DNA of 20,967 bases from the NCBI GenBank assembly GCA_021464525.1, contig JADRCO010001246.1, positions 1 to 20,967 of the forward strand. The letters are read 5' to 3'. Under the pieces are notes generated by a model. That model saw only the letters and a program-made list of their open reading frames with translations, did no database searches and was not told where the DNA came from. A program made the position numbers and the translations under genes. The stretch is from Rhizophagus sp. LPA8_4_AMF. Lineage: Eukaryota; Glomeromycota; Glomeromycetes; Glomerales; Glomeraceae. Of the stretch, positions 7,447-17,090 are shown one piece after another. Every line of letters starts with the position of its first letter. The stretch's first letter is position 1.

Positions 7447-8055
7447 ACTTAGAATTGTTTTAGTGGACGATATCGTATTCGTTACACCTTACATTCATTA
7501 ATTTATCTTTTAATGATTGCAAAGAAGAAAATTATGTCGCATTAAAATTTCGATAAACTCGATTAAACATATATTTAATTTTCGAAGTAAAATAAACTTT
7601 TTTTTATCTGTTATACAACTATAATATTATTTAATCACATGTAAGATATAGCATAACCAATCAAATTACAATATTAAATCACATGACTGTTAATTAAGAT
7701 TTTTACTGTCGTCAAAATTAACGTTTAGAAATAGGGATCAAGATTTGTTACAATGAGTAACTTAATTATTTTATTTTATTTTATTTATGCAATTTTTTTT
7801 AAACGTATTATATGTCTAATAATGTAATAATAAATTTCACTATAATTATTTTTTTATAAATCGCATAGACTTTTCTGAAGTATGCTGGGATTTACCAAAA
7901 TAACTCTTGTTGTACCACAGCTTCTTGACAGGAAAGGATGGAAAAAAACTGAGTTATATCACATGGGTATAAAGACTTGAAATTTGTATAAAGAGCAACA
8001 ACCATTTTTTAATTTGATTGTATTACAATAGAACAAGCTGTAAATACGCCTTTAA
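7447..8055. other. AT-rich gap, nothing recognised
   Basis: No supported gene or element. CGTTACACCTTACATTCATT at 7481-7500 matches, inverted, the AATGTAAGGTGG at 6552-6563 and resembles TGTTACACCTTGCATGG at 6712, a recurring word around the 6265-7446 segment. Confidence 0.4.
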
Positions 8056-8184
8056 AAATTAATAAATTGTCAATTAAAATTATTGAATCAAGATCGTAAA
8101 ATTGTTAAATGGAAACGTGATAATTCGCTGTACCATTATCTTACAGAAAAAATCATTGCGTATGTAAAAGTTAAAAGACCATAA
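8056..8184 (+). pseudogene. Coding-like fragment of unknown family
   Basis: A 42-residue stop-to-stop frame (KLINCQLKLLNQDRKIVKWK, then RDNSLYHYLTEKIIAYVKVK) has balanced composition unlike nearby random frames. There is no ATG, and past the TAA the same frame goes on coding-like (QNDTIDHLTYCVN) before another stop. I do not recognise the family; it may be a relic. Confidence 0.25.
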
Positions 8185-9060
8185 CAGAATGATACTATAG
8201 ATCACTTGACGTATTGCGTAAATTGATCTTGATAGAATTAAGGCCACGAAAGATTTTTTTCATTTTTGTAAGGAATTCTATTAAAGAATTTGGTTTATTT
8301 TTTTTTCCAGATGCGGGTTTTTCCATTTAAATTCCGGGAATATGTCAGGATCAAATTACGGAATACTTTATTATTGGGGATTACCAGAATGGCGGAATAT
8401 TGTAATCATGTAACGGATTTTACGACATAATGGAGATACACGGATAAAATTTTCTCTTTTATTAAGAAACTTTCGTTTTTCCAAATAGTAATCACATTTT
8501 TCGACGATTGATATCTAGTTTCTCTGCATCAAGTTGGAAAGAGAAAAAAATATTCTAAAAAGAAAATGTATTGTGATTAAGATTTTGATATATTACATTT
8601 ACCCATATATGGATATTTAGAACAAAATGCGTAATAAAGACCAAATACGTGAAATTAAATGAATATAAAATAGTATATATAAGTAATTAATTGAATCAGT
8701 CTTGTCTAATTCGCTCTCTAGGAATTGTATCCAAAAAAATCTTTATTTACCTGTAAAACAATACACAAATGGATAATATTATAATAACTTTTCTTTGTTC
8801 AAATTTAATAATAAGATACATGATTAATAGTCATTGATTAAAGTTTATTTTCTCTAAAGTGAGTATATATTTTGCGCAGATGCTCCACTTTTATGTCATT
8901 GATTAACTAAAGCTTAACGCATAATTACATATATACTGAATAAAAAGATATTTCACTACAGAATATCTTTTTATCTTATACAATGTTTACATTAGGGTTA
9001 TAATTTTTTTTTTTTTTTTTGCACTAATATTTACTTGTATAGTTCGTCTAAAAGAATGGT
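8185..9060. other. AT-rich gap with one GC-richer patch
   Basis: No gene supported. 8305-8460 is richer in G and C, with several CGG/CCGG words (ATTCCGGGAATATGTCAGG, ATTACGGAATAC, GGCGGAATATTG, AACGGATTTTACG), and may be an eroded DNA-transposon end. Confidence 0.35.
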
Positions 9061-9150
9061 TATATATAAGTAGAAGTACGAGATTGCGTACAGAAAATGG
9101 GTAATGCGAACTTGTATTGTAATATTAGTCGGTTACTTTTGGTGACTTGA
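9061..9150 (+). other. TATA-like box with a tiny open frame
   Basis: TATATATAAG at 9061-9070 is followed by an ATG at 9097 opening an 17-residue frame (MGNANLYCNISRLLLVT). The frame is too short to call a gene; it could be a first exon or chance. Confidence 0.2.
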
Positions 9151-9469
9151 GACTATTTCTGCTTTCATAAAAATTTTAACGAGAAACTTCGAAATAAAAT
9201 TTCAGCCGAAACGAGTTCCTATTTTTTGCGGTAGTGTATTTAGGATAATTATTTTTTTTTGGATAAATTTTTTTTTACCGATTAAAATTATTATTATTTG
9301 CATTGTATGAGACTAATAATTCAAATGGGGTGATTTAACCGAGGGCAAAGTTAGGACTATTAAAATTATTGCTTAATTTGGGACGTTCAAAGAAAATTAT
9401 TATAGTCATAACCTAATTAACGTCTCCCATATCCCTACTACTTCTTCTTCACTACTATTTTAAATAAAA
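9151..9469. other. AT-rich gap upstream of the small frame at 9470
   Basis: Nothing recognised apart from a pyrimidine-rich CTACTACTTCTTCTTCACTACT tract at 9436-9457, which resembles a fungal promoter or 5' leader for the frame at 9470. Confidence 0.4.
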
Positions 9470-9550
9470 ATGTCGGCAACTGCAACAAATACAGTATGTT
9501 TTGGCATTTCTTATAATCGTAAAAGATGTGACATATTTAACTACATATGA
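9470..9550 (+). CDS. Possible first exon or very small protein
   Basis: The ATG sits in a good fungal context (AAATAAAAATGTCGG) after a CT-rich leader. It opens 26 codons, MSATATNTVCFGISYNRKRC then DIFNYI and TGA. The S/A/T-rich start and C-x8-C spacing look protein-like. A donor could lie at the GTGACA after the RKR codons, making this a first exon, but no convincing second exon was found. Confidence 0.3.
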   Translation: MSATATNTVCFGISYNRKRCDIFNYI

Positions 9551-9654
9551 TTACTGTACTTACAACATTTTTAATTATGTAGATTAGCTTATATATATAC
9601 GTATAAGACTTTAAAATGTGAGCCGCTCAGAGGTATTAATGTTTATTATCGTAT

Positions 9655-9775
9655 CTTTTGCCAAATATTTTCAGTTAAATTAAAAAACGATCTTATTTGA
9701 TCATTTATTTACATTTAAAAAAATTCAGATATTTATTATTTTATTAAATGAACTTTAGAAATGATTATTATTAAG
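9655..9775. repeat. Dispersed repeat, copy 2 (paired with 6917-7035)
   Basis: Same-orientation match to 6917-7035, including GAACTTTAGAAATGATTATTATT and a TTTGATCATTTA(T) segment. The copies differ by roughly one base in five by eye. Confidence 0.75.
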
Positions 9776-10472
9776 CAAATTTTACGGTATTTATTCAGTA
9801 TAGAGATATTAATTGATTTGTCTTTGATAAGTTTCGATTGGAGAAGTAAGGTTTTGTGACGCTGTTTTTAGATTTTTTATATTGTTTTCTGTTTTTATAA
9901 AACATTCAACAGTTCATTAGATTTGGAGTTGAAAAGGTAGGTTTATCATTTATGATTTTTTCTCGAGAGGTTATCTTTTTTTTAACTCATTTTTGAGGAT
10001 AAAGAAATAGCGCTATTGCTTAAGATAACGTACATGAACTTTATTTTTTACAATATTATCTAATAAAAGGGTATTTTTAATACGAAAAACTATTGTATAA
10101 ATAAAAAAAAAGGTTGGTTACTTTCATTTCTCAATAATATTTGTGTTAACTATGCAAAATACAGAATCATTTTCAAACCATTTTTTATAATACTTATAAA
10201 ATCATTCTTAGAGATATAGAAATTTTGTTAATTCATGTAGTTGTCCTAAATATCCTCTTCTTATAGAATATAGTCAAATCATTACAAATGGCTGCGTAAT
10301 TCTTTGAAGGTTCGATTTATATGTAAATGTTAAATACTGTAAAAACATATATTCATTTTTATATAATGCAAAATAGAACTTTATTACCAAAATTAGGAGT
10401 TGCTGTTTAGTAAAAGTAATACAAAAAATTATAATTATAATCACGCCATGCACCACCCAATCTTGCTTATAC
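9776..10472. other. AT-rich gap, nothing recognised
   Basis: No supported feature. A 60-residue minus-strand open frame (10456-10274) is I/F/L-rich and lacks any family signature. Confidence 0.5.
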
Positions 10473-10622
10473 CTAATTGGTTAATTGTGCAAATTCTTCT
10501 TCTAATTTAGAAAAGAATTCTTCAAGAGATGGAATAGGTTGTTGTGGAGATGATGTCGCATGTAATGGTAAAGGGTTTGTAGTAATATTATTTGAATTTT
10601 GAGTAAATTTACCATCGATTGC
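10473..10622 (-). pseudogene. C-terminal fragment with a SAM-domain-like opening
   Basis: A 49-residue minus-strand frame ends at TAG 10475-10473. It reads NSNNITTNPLPLHATSS, then PQQPIPSLEEFFSKLEEEFA. Proline/asparagine/threonine-rich linkers followed by 'PSLEEFF.KLDEE' are the start of SAM-like domains in many Rhizophagus proteins. Here the frame stops where the SAM helices should continue, and a stop lies just upstream with no start codon, so it is a fragment or part of an unrecognised exon. Confidence 0.4.
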
Positions 10623-10623
10623 A

Positions 10624-10926
10624 TTGAATTATAAATTTATGAATCATATATACAACCAGATATACACTATATTGGTTACTTGCATCATAAATATATATAA
10701 AACTAGAAAAATGGAAGTCGTTAAAAGTCCGTCACAACTAATACTACGTTCAATTGAAATTTATCAAATTTTTATTTTATTAATTGTAAAAAATAATGAT
10801 ATAAAAAACTGTAAAAGAATAAAAGAACTAATAATAGAGAAAAGACTAACTGAAAAAAAAGCTATTGTTTATAAAATAATTTCTTCATTCGTTGTAAAGA
10901 CAAATAGTTCAAAGGAAATGACATGA
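10624..10926 (+). CDS. Hypothetical 100-residue protein, doubtful
   Basis: An open frame with possible starts at 10624, 10639 or 10711. From 10711 it reads MEVVKSPSQLILRSIEIYQI, a hydrophobic helix and then a very lysine-rich tail (CKRIKELIIEKRLTEKKAIV). No family is recognised and the composition tracks AT content, so it may be non-coding. It is divergent from and almost abuts the fragment at 10473-10622. Confidence 0.25.
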   Translation: MNYKFMNHIYNQIYTILVTCIINIYKTRKMEVVKSPSQLILRSIEIYQIFILLIVKNNDIKNCKRIKELIIEKRLTEKKAIVYKIISSFVVKTNSSKEMT

Positions 10927-11119
10927 TTGTGGAGATTATACAAAATACAATTTCGTCTCCAAAGTAAAAAAAAATCATTACGTACAATAACTAATTTTTT
11001 TTTTCTCTGGTTCATTTTTCAATATACAATTTTAAACTTTAAAATTCATCTTCCTCATTTCAATATTTTGATTACCATCTAATGAATTAAAAATTTCATC
11101 AAGACATTTATATTGATTT

Positions 11120-12207
11120 CTAATCCTAATAAAAAGGAAGGAGATAACGAAAATTACGACGAAAAAACTAGTTTGATTTAGTAAAACATCACTTAAATGA
11201 TGGATATGGTCTAAATATACATACATTCTTTTCGCGCTCCTCACGAATCGATGTTATATACAATTCTCTTAAATCTTTACTGTCCAGCCCGTCATATCTG
11301 TCCTTTTGCCATGAAGGCAAGGTTTTATATACTTTTTTATGACTCTCTTCCACTTCCCTTTTGCCTAATCAAATAAAAGGAGATCTGAGATACGGTAAAT
11401 TTCTTATTTTTTTTATTTTGTTTTATTTTGGGCATTGCTAAATCTTATCGCAGGTGATTCTTACCGCACCAGCATTAGAAAATTAACAGGCTGAATTTCA
11501 TGACATTTTAATTCCGGCCAAAATTCTACTCTAATTCTGGTATGGTGATAATCACCAGCGGTTGATATTTAGCAATACTCTTTTATTTTTTTAAAATAAT
11601 TTTTTTCAATTTTTATATTATTATGAATAAACAGATCGATAGATGAGCAGATGATCCGAATCTGCGGATCACGGATCGCATCTCTAGTCATAACATACCT
11701 TTTGCACGCTTTTTTTGTAAATAATAATCTGGAATATTCTATATTATTAAATAAGTAACACTGACTTAAGCAACAACTTAAGCAACTCATTCGTGTGTTA
11801 AACAGAATCGATATAAAACTTTGAGAGGTAAGACACTTACTAGTAGTAGTGGCAGAGGCTGTGATGATGATATGAACCTTACAACGTTGAGGGTTATCTG
11901 GAAAATTATCTCTAAGCATTGTCAATGGCCTCATCTTCTCGCCATTGAGTTTCTTTATGTCCTCTTCAGTAGAAACATTTATAAGCTCGTCTTCACTGAC
12001 ATCAACCTTCCAAAGGTCCATATCATCAGAATCGTCAATACTAAATTTACTTTTTTTCATAAGAAAGATATACTTCTTGAGATGTGAAATTTGAAGTTTT
12101 TTAATATCATGTTCAATATCATTTATGATGACTTTTTCGCCAAGGTTAATTGAAAATATTGTGTGAATAGAGTAGCCTAGAATGAAACAGTTTAATGAAA
12201 TACACAT
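11120..12207 (-). CDS. Crinkler (CRN) family protein, copy B, four exons
   Basis: Proposed exons: 12207-11841, 11728-11699, 11364-11225 and 11125-11120, all with GT...AG introns and matching phases, giving 180 residues. Exon 1 starts MCISLNCFILGYSIHTIFSI and holds the CRN ubiquitin-like domain: LWKVDVSEDELINVSTEED, then KMRPLTMLRDNFPDNPQ and KVHIIITA, the standard end of this domain. Exon 2 is a 30-base lysine-rich mini-exon; exon 3 reads KVYKTLPSWQKDRYDG and IREEREKN. Exon 4 is just D-stop, so no catalytic or toxin-like C-terminal domain is present. If intron 3 is retained the end is VCIFRPYPSFK. The stretch past the acceptor is open in another phase (QYKCLDEIFNSLDGN), so a different 3' structure is possible. 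The start is set by alignment with copy A. Confidence 0.7.
11421..11589. mobile_element. 151-bp Mutator-type MITE with 9-bp target duplication
   Basis: The element (11430-11580) begins GGGCATTGCTAAAT and ends ATTTAGCAATACTC, which reads GAGTATTGCTAAAT on the other strand. Inverted similarity goes on for about 51 bases on each arm (shared GGTGATT, ACC, CCAG and ATTAGA words). TTTTATTTT flanks both sides (11421-11429 and 11581-11589). A 9-bp duplication with long inverted ends starting with G is typical of Mutator-like elements. The orthologous position in copy A has a single TTTTATTTT-like site and no insertion, so this is a filled/empty-site pair. It lies in CRN intron 2 and leaves the splice sites untouched. 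Confidence 0.9.
11641..11687. mobile_element. hAT-like end inside CRN B intron 2
   Basis: On the minus strand, just after the GTATGTTATGA donor, the sequence reads CTAGAGATGCGATCCGTGAT then CCGCAGATTCGGATCATC. It is the counterpart of 4061-4137 in copy A but keeps a CTAGAGATG terminus. Repeated ATCCG/CGGAT words look like subterminal transposon repeats. The opposite end is not recognisable. Confidence 0.4.
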
Positions 12208-12311
12208 TTTGTTGATTTTTCTGTAATATAAAATGAGCAAGTGTTAGTTGAGCAAGTTTTAGTTTTTGAAAAAAAGTGAGAAAAAAGGGTTGAAAAAGTA
12301 GAGAAAGTTTA

Positions 12312-12448
12312 GGGTATTATATATACTTTTCTGAATACATCGTGATTAATAAAATTAATTTATCAGTAAAAAATATGCGAATATTATTGCATAAAATTCT
12401 TTATTTGCTTGAGTTACCGCTGCGCAATTTTACGATCATATAAAAAAA
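12312..12448 (-). promoter_or_regulatory. Upstream regulatory block of CRN B
   Basis: Contains a TATA core (TATATATAATA on the minus strand, 12324-12314, about 107 bases before the ATG), then in plus-strand order ACTTTTCTGAATACATCGTG, ATTAATAAAAT, TTTATCAGTAAAAAAT and CTGCGCAATTTTACGATCAT. These words recur in the same order upstream of CRN A and of the gene at 16380-17038. Confidence 0.6.
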
Positions 12449-12831
12449 GTATTTGGGCATGTTTCAATCGTTTCATATACTAATCGGAAAGCAAAATATG
12501 CGTCAGCATATGAACATATAATAAATATGTATAATCATAATTAGTCAGATTGATTTATTTTTATTTTTACCTAATTGTTGTTTCTTTTTAGTCATTTTAA
12601 TAATTTAATATGATAATTACTCTGAAAATCTAATTTTACCTAAGATATAATCATCAATTTGAGTCAGAAATTTATATAAGGTAAATGTAATTCACTACGT
12701 TGCAAAGGCATGAAAAAAACTCTTTACTTAAAAGCATGCTTCATAATTATAATATTGAATTATAGGTATCCAATACTTTTGACCGGGGAGTGTCATCAAT
12801 TATTCTTAAATAGATATATGTTATTACTATA

Positions 12832-13340
12832 ATGCAACTAGGCCAACTAGTTTTTAGATTTTTTATTTTGGATTATATGATAATTATTATTTTATACTTG
12901 ATATTGCATTTGGACTTAAACATATTCATGATTGGTAATTTACTTCATAGAAAAAATATCTTTATAACCGATATGGGATTATGTGAACCTGCTTACAGTT
13001 TTAGCATAATTATATACGATCCATACTATGATATAAGATTTTAGAAATAAGAATTTGTCAAGGACTTAGACCAAGATTTAGTATTAAATTGCTACAATTA
13101 ATTATGCAATTAATTCAAAAGATGTTTAGATGCAAATCGACTTACAGCAAAAGGGATTAAAGAAATTTTGTATCAATGTTAGATTAAGTATCACATAGAA
13201 TTACAAAAATAAATTAAAGAAGCAGAAGAAATCAATAATACTTTATCAACTAGTAATTTACCTTCAACTAGTTTATCATACGAAAACACAGTAAGAAGCT
13301 ACCGTATAGCACTGCTTAAAATACCCGAGTATAAATCTTT
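12832..13340 (+). pseudogene. Protein kinase pseudogene (TKL-like, C-lobe fragment)
   Basis: Pieces in shifting frames follow the order of a protein kinase. LDIAFGLKHIHDW (alpha-E helix) comes first, then LLHRKNIFITDMGLCEP, where HRK replaces the HRD catalytic motif and DMG stands for DFG. YSFSIII (the 'D-x-YSFG' segment) and YYDI follow, then IRICQGLRPRF, RCLDANRLTAKGIKEILYQ (the conserved 'CLD.NP..RP' region), IKEAEEINNTLSTSNLPSTS and a tail to about 13340. The activation segment and APE motif are deleted between 'GLCEP' and 'YSFS', and there are several stops (13042-13050, 13179, 13210) and at least two frameshifts. The family is the large expanded kinase set of Rhizophagus. Glycine loop and VAIK lysine are missing. 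Confidence 0.88.
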
Positions 13341-13678
13341 TTTTTTTTTATGGTAAAACGAAAACTTTTATTATAATAAATATATGATAAAGAACATACA
13401 ATTACAAATACAAAAGATTCTACAGTTTGATTAATTACAAAAAATTAATCTCACTGCTGATTACCATCCCTTTGTCTCCCAGACAAAGTAATAACTAAAC
13501 TATGTTCTTACAACGAGGTCTTAAAAGAAGTGTTTCCCATTAATTTTATAAATTTCAAATTTTTTCTCATAGAAAGACTAGACTAGTTTTTTTTCAAGCA
13601 AATTTAATCGTTAAAGTACATTTGTTATAAATTAGAAAAATTCATATAGTCTAACTAAATTTTCTGATTTTATATTTG
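13341..13678. other. Gap downstream of the MULE gene
   Basis: Starts with a long T run and has no supported gene. It would hold the 3' untranslated region and one end of the MULE element, but I cannot find an inverted repeat matching the DNA beyond 15607. Confidence 0.4.
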
Positions 13679-15607
13679 CTAATCCTCTTCAACATCTCCT
13701 CCCTGTACAACATCCTAAAATTCGAAGTTAAATTCAAATTAATATACTAGAATCCTAATAACAATACAAATTGTAAAATTTTGTGATATTGACAATGAAA
13801 TATAAGATTTCTACACTTTTTAAAATGATTATATTTACTTACTTCTTCAAAAGCTTCATAATTGTTTGGAGATATCAGCACAGCATTATATTCCAAACAG
13901 ATATCAAGTTGAGCTTTTTGTACAAAATACATTTCCATTGTAAGGTATTTCTTTAATTCTTTAATTATATATGGAAAAATCCGTTCTGAAGCTGATGTTG
14001 CTGATAAAATATTTGTTTGAGGTAATGATTCAATCCAATCTCGATATTCTGCTTTGGAAATTTGATTTTGAAGAAATGCTCGGATCCCTTGAAAAAATTC
14101 AACTAAATTATTTTGTAAATTTATATACTTCTTTATGATACCATTGATCCCTTTGACGCGTTGTGTTGATGTCATTCCCGCCGTAAAATACTACAAGTAA
14201 TTTAAGTAATTTTAATGAGTTGTAATTTAATATTCAATTTCAAATGCAACTTGTAGAAATTTTACATACCATACAAATAAAAGCTTTTCCCCATGATTCT
14301 TTAATTTTGTCCAAAGTTCCCATTAAATAATTATTAGCACAAGGGAACATCTTATTTAACTGGTTCCATTTAATATCAAATAAAGGTTTGTTTAAACTAT
14401 TACGCACAGAATAAAACTGAGATAAAAAATTTTTATAATTTTCGCCTAAAGATCTTTGTATATGGCGATCTAAATTCTGATGGATATGAAATATACAATG
14501 AACATGATTAACAAAAGGTAAAACTGTTTTTAGTGCTGCATCTAGACCTGTATCCACATCGCTAATAATAACAGATGGTGATATTCCATCATTTGCTTCT
14601 AAAAGTTGTTCTAAAATCCACATATATGATGTTGATGTTTCATCAGAAAGTAATGCTTGTGCAAATACTTGTGTATGATTCCAATTATCAACACCAACAA
14701 AGAAACAAAGAGCCATGCGATATTTATTTGTTCCTGATGTATTATCTGTTATAATTACATCATGATAACGTTGGTATAGATCTCATTGATTTGAATCCAT
14801 CCAAAAAATATGAAATAATCTTCCTTACTTTAGTTTTTTAGCAATGAACATTCCTGGATCCTCTCTTTGACAATTTTCAAGTTTTTCAAGCAACTGAAAT
14901 GCATCATTATCTGGATCATTAATTTCATCATGAAAATTATCCTGTTTAAAATGCTGAATTGCATTTGTTATATCCTTCTCCAAAAATGTTTGCTGTGGGA
15001 ATTCGGCTATTAGAAGATTTCATATCATAAAACTACCCATACCAGGCGAATTTTCAATATAAAATTTAATTCATTCCATTACTAATTCTGGTAGACTACG
15101 GTATGATAGGCAATATTGCTGTTGCAATATTAAGCACATGGTTCGTATGCTGTGATTCAAATGTAGTTACTCGAGGACTTGAATCAGTTTTTGGCCAGCA
15201 AATATTAATATAACATGTACATTCTACACGGATAGATGTAGTAATACGCATTGTATCTGGATTATTTCCTTTGTGTGGTTTTGGCTTTCCAGCATGATGA
15301 CATTCAAATACTTTTTTACTAATACTTCTATCAACTCAATAATAAGTATTTTGTAATCTCCAGATAAAACCTTTTGTTTTAGCATACGCATATAACACCT
15401 GGTCTACATGTTTCCAACTTTTAAACCTATACCCAACTCTCAGCTCATCTGCTTAGTTTTTTAAGTTTTCGCTAATTTGAAGTTCTTGAAGAACTTTTTG
15501 ACGTTTTCTTTTTGAGATTACAGACTTGGAAGTTAAAACCAAAGTGTTTTCCTTATTAGAATCTTCCTGGTCATACTGGAACTCATGGCATTACTAGGAT
15601 TATCCAT
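13679..15607 (-). pseudogene. MULE (Mutator-like) transposase with FAR1 domain, degenerate
   Basis: Proposed exons: 15607-14270, 14190-13843 and 13714-13679 with GT...AG introns in phase 0. Near the start a FAR1-type zinc region reads ADELRVGYRFKSWKHVDQ, AYAKTKGFIWRLQ and KKVFECHHAGKPKPHKGNN, then CTCYINICWPKTDSSPRVTT. The MULE DDE core has HDVIITDNTSGTNKYRMAL (first Asp), GISPSVIISDVDTGLDAA (second Asp) and the C-x3-H signature in HCIFHIHQNLDRHI. FTAGMTSTQRVKGING follows the join of exons 1 and 2. The end is EEDVVQGGDVEED. Stops interrupt the frame at 15455, 15338, 15073, 15022, 14827 and 14785 (four are TGA), with shifts near 15570 and 15115; the core from 14784 down is clean. The product would cut and paste Mutator elements; this copy is dead. 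Confidence 0.9.
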
Positions 15608-15715
15608 TTTAATTGTATATAATACGTTGTAATAGTAGTACAACTGTACAAGTAAGTAGCAAGAAACAAATTTTTCGTGTTTCATTGTTTTATTTGGATA
15701 AATAAATGTGTTATA

Positions 15716-15940
15716 TCACGTGCAATATTTCACGTGCAACAGGGTGGCAAAAATTAATGTACCACCCAGGGTGGCATAAAGACTTTTCCAATATAAAATT
15801 ACAAAGATCGGAATATAGATTATTGTTACCCCTTTGTTTGAAATCATTCTTTTTTTATTTTGTTCCCTTTTCTCATCATTATATGGAAACTTCTTTTCCT
15901 CCAGATCATTCTCAATTTCATTTTCAAAATATACTGTCAT
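15716..15940 (-). CDS. Doubtful 74-residue open frame
   Basis: The minus-strand frame from 15940 has a charged N-terminus (MTVYFENEIENDLEEKKFPY, then NDEKREQNKKRM) and a hydrophobic second half. The first 40 residues look protein-like; the rest crosses the palindromic cluster at 15717-15774, so the true end would have to be an unseen splice. An overlapping plus-strand frame of 83 residues is equally long, which lowers confidence in either. Confidence 0.2.
   Translation of the reverse strand: MTVYFENEIENDLEEKKFPYNDEKREQNKKRMISNKGVTIIYIPIFVILYWKSLYATLGGTLIFATLLHVKYCT
15717..15774. repeat. G-box pair and alternating GGGTGG/CCACCC palindromes
   Basis: CACGTGCAA occurs twice (15717 and 15731), followed by GGGTGG (15742-15747), CCACCC (15762-15767) and GGGTGG (15769-15774). 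CCACCC-a-GGGTGG is a perfect palindrome and GGGTGG...CCACCC a 14-base-loop hairpin. The block is about 110 bases upstream of the MULE start and may be part of that element's terminal region or promoter. Confidence 0.55.
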
Positions 15941-15957
15941 TCTATTCTCCCATTTGA

Positions 15958-16379
15958 AGTAGTTACCTCGCTTTATGGGTTAATTGGTGCAGAAAGACAT
16001 GAGTAAAGAATATTGAGCGCTTTTACATCACTCTCACTTAACATTTCTCACTAATGGTAAGGGACGTTTACTAGTCTCTCAATACGCATATTTAAATTTT
16101 TTCAAATGAAAGCAATAATTTTTATTACATTTTTTTTGGAGAAGAAAATTGCAAATAAAAAATTTATTTAAAATAAGCTATTGCGGATTATATTATTTTG
16201 TAAAAGTAATTAAAAGTAATAATTCAATTCAATAATTTGTGAATAAAAAATCTATCTAAAAAAATAAGCAATTGCATTTTTTATAAAAGTAAAGTCGTAA
16301 ACAAAGCAATACATAGAAGTTTGAAAATTTTGATAACAAGTATATTTGCCATAAAAGTTGAAATTTCAAACTCATTTTG
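15958..16379. other. AT-rich gap, 3' flank of the coiled-coil gene
   Basis: No gene recognised. On the minus strand it follows the stop of the gene at 16380-17038 and includes an A-rich AAATAAATTTTTT near 16160-16172 that could serve polyadenylation. Confidence 0.4.
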
Positions 16380-17038
16380 TTAAGGTATCATTCCTCTCAT
16401 GACATCTTCGACACTTTGTTGTACGTTATTATTATTATTATTGACTGCCTCGATTCTTTTCTTATTATAATTACTATCAACTGTCTTGAAACTGCTAAGA
16501 TAATTAGTAGCGATGATGCTAGAAATGATTGATGCAGTGCTGCCAAGGACAATTAAAAGTAATTTGTTCTCTGTTCGCATTGCTGTGGAATGGAGCTTGT
16601 TCTCTGTCTGCATTAAAGTTAAATAGATCTTGTTCTCAGTTTGGGAGATTCTATAATCTAGGTAGTCACTTCGTCGTTTGTTGATATCATAAAGGACGCA
16701 TTCCTTTAACGTAAAACTAACATTCTGATCCCACATAGGAGATTTAAGGATATCGTTTTCCTGAGTGATATTTTCAGATGTTGATTCTAAACAGACAAAT
16801 ATATTATAAATAAAGATACAATAGATAACAAATAAAAAGTTATATTAAGAAACGTACCATTAAATGACGTGAAAAAGCCTGTTGCGGTGTTGGAGTTAAT
16901 GTTTCTTCTAAATCCTAAATAGAAAATGAAAAATAAACATTATGAAATTATAATAAAATACAATTATATAGAAGACGTACCAGGAAATTTAGTGAAACGC
17001 ATGTTTTGAGTAAGGTTAGCACAGATAATGTTAAACAT
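16380..17038 (-). CDS. Coiled-coil membrane protein, mitochondrial-like, three exons
   Basis: Exons 17038-16981, 16914-16858 and 16786-16380 join through GTACGT...TTTAG introns in consistent phase and give 173 residues. Residues 1-38 (starting MFNIICANLTQNMRFTKFPG) contain no Asp or Glu and four basic residues and are rich in N, S, T and F, like a mitochondrial targeting presequence. Residues 87-119 are three 11-residue repeats of the form [Q/R]TENK[I/L]xxxx[M/L], a coiled-coil hendecad pattern. A membrane segment (LLLIVLGSTASIISSIIATN) occupies about 115-136. The tail has a run of six Asn encoded by AAT/AAC repeats. Coiled coil then a single membrane helix is reminiscent of DUF1640/CCDC90 (MCUR1/FMP32) inner-membrane proteins, but that is inference. 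The gene looks intact. Confidence 0.75.
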
Positions 17039-17090
17039 CTTAATGGATATCAAATGTTTTTTATTTTTTAGAGTCTATGAAAGCTTGAAA

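Larger units (their letters stand above)
11127..12615. repeat. Segmental duplication, copy B (paired with 3731-5060)
   Basis: Aligns in the same orientation with 3731-5060, covering CRN introns, exons 1-3, promoter block and the palindrome ATATGC-gtca-GCATAT (12496-12511). The main length difference is the MITE at 11430-11580, present only here. Confidence 0.85.

Noticed and set aside
11032..11244. 70-residue minus-strand frame beyond CRN B exon 3
   Set aside because: Most of it is a different frame through intron 3 and exon 3. Only its last 30 residues look coding-like and their phase does not join the spliced exon, so it was kept as a remark only.
11821..12087. 88-residue plus-strand open frame
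   Set aside because: Antisense to CRN B exon 1, which carries the recognisable domain.
15706..15957. 83-residue plus-strand frame
   Set aside because: It starts inside a palindromic repeat cluster and is antisense to an equally weak frame; no signature.
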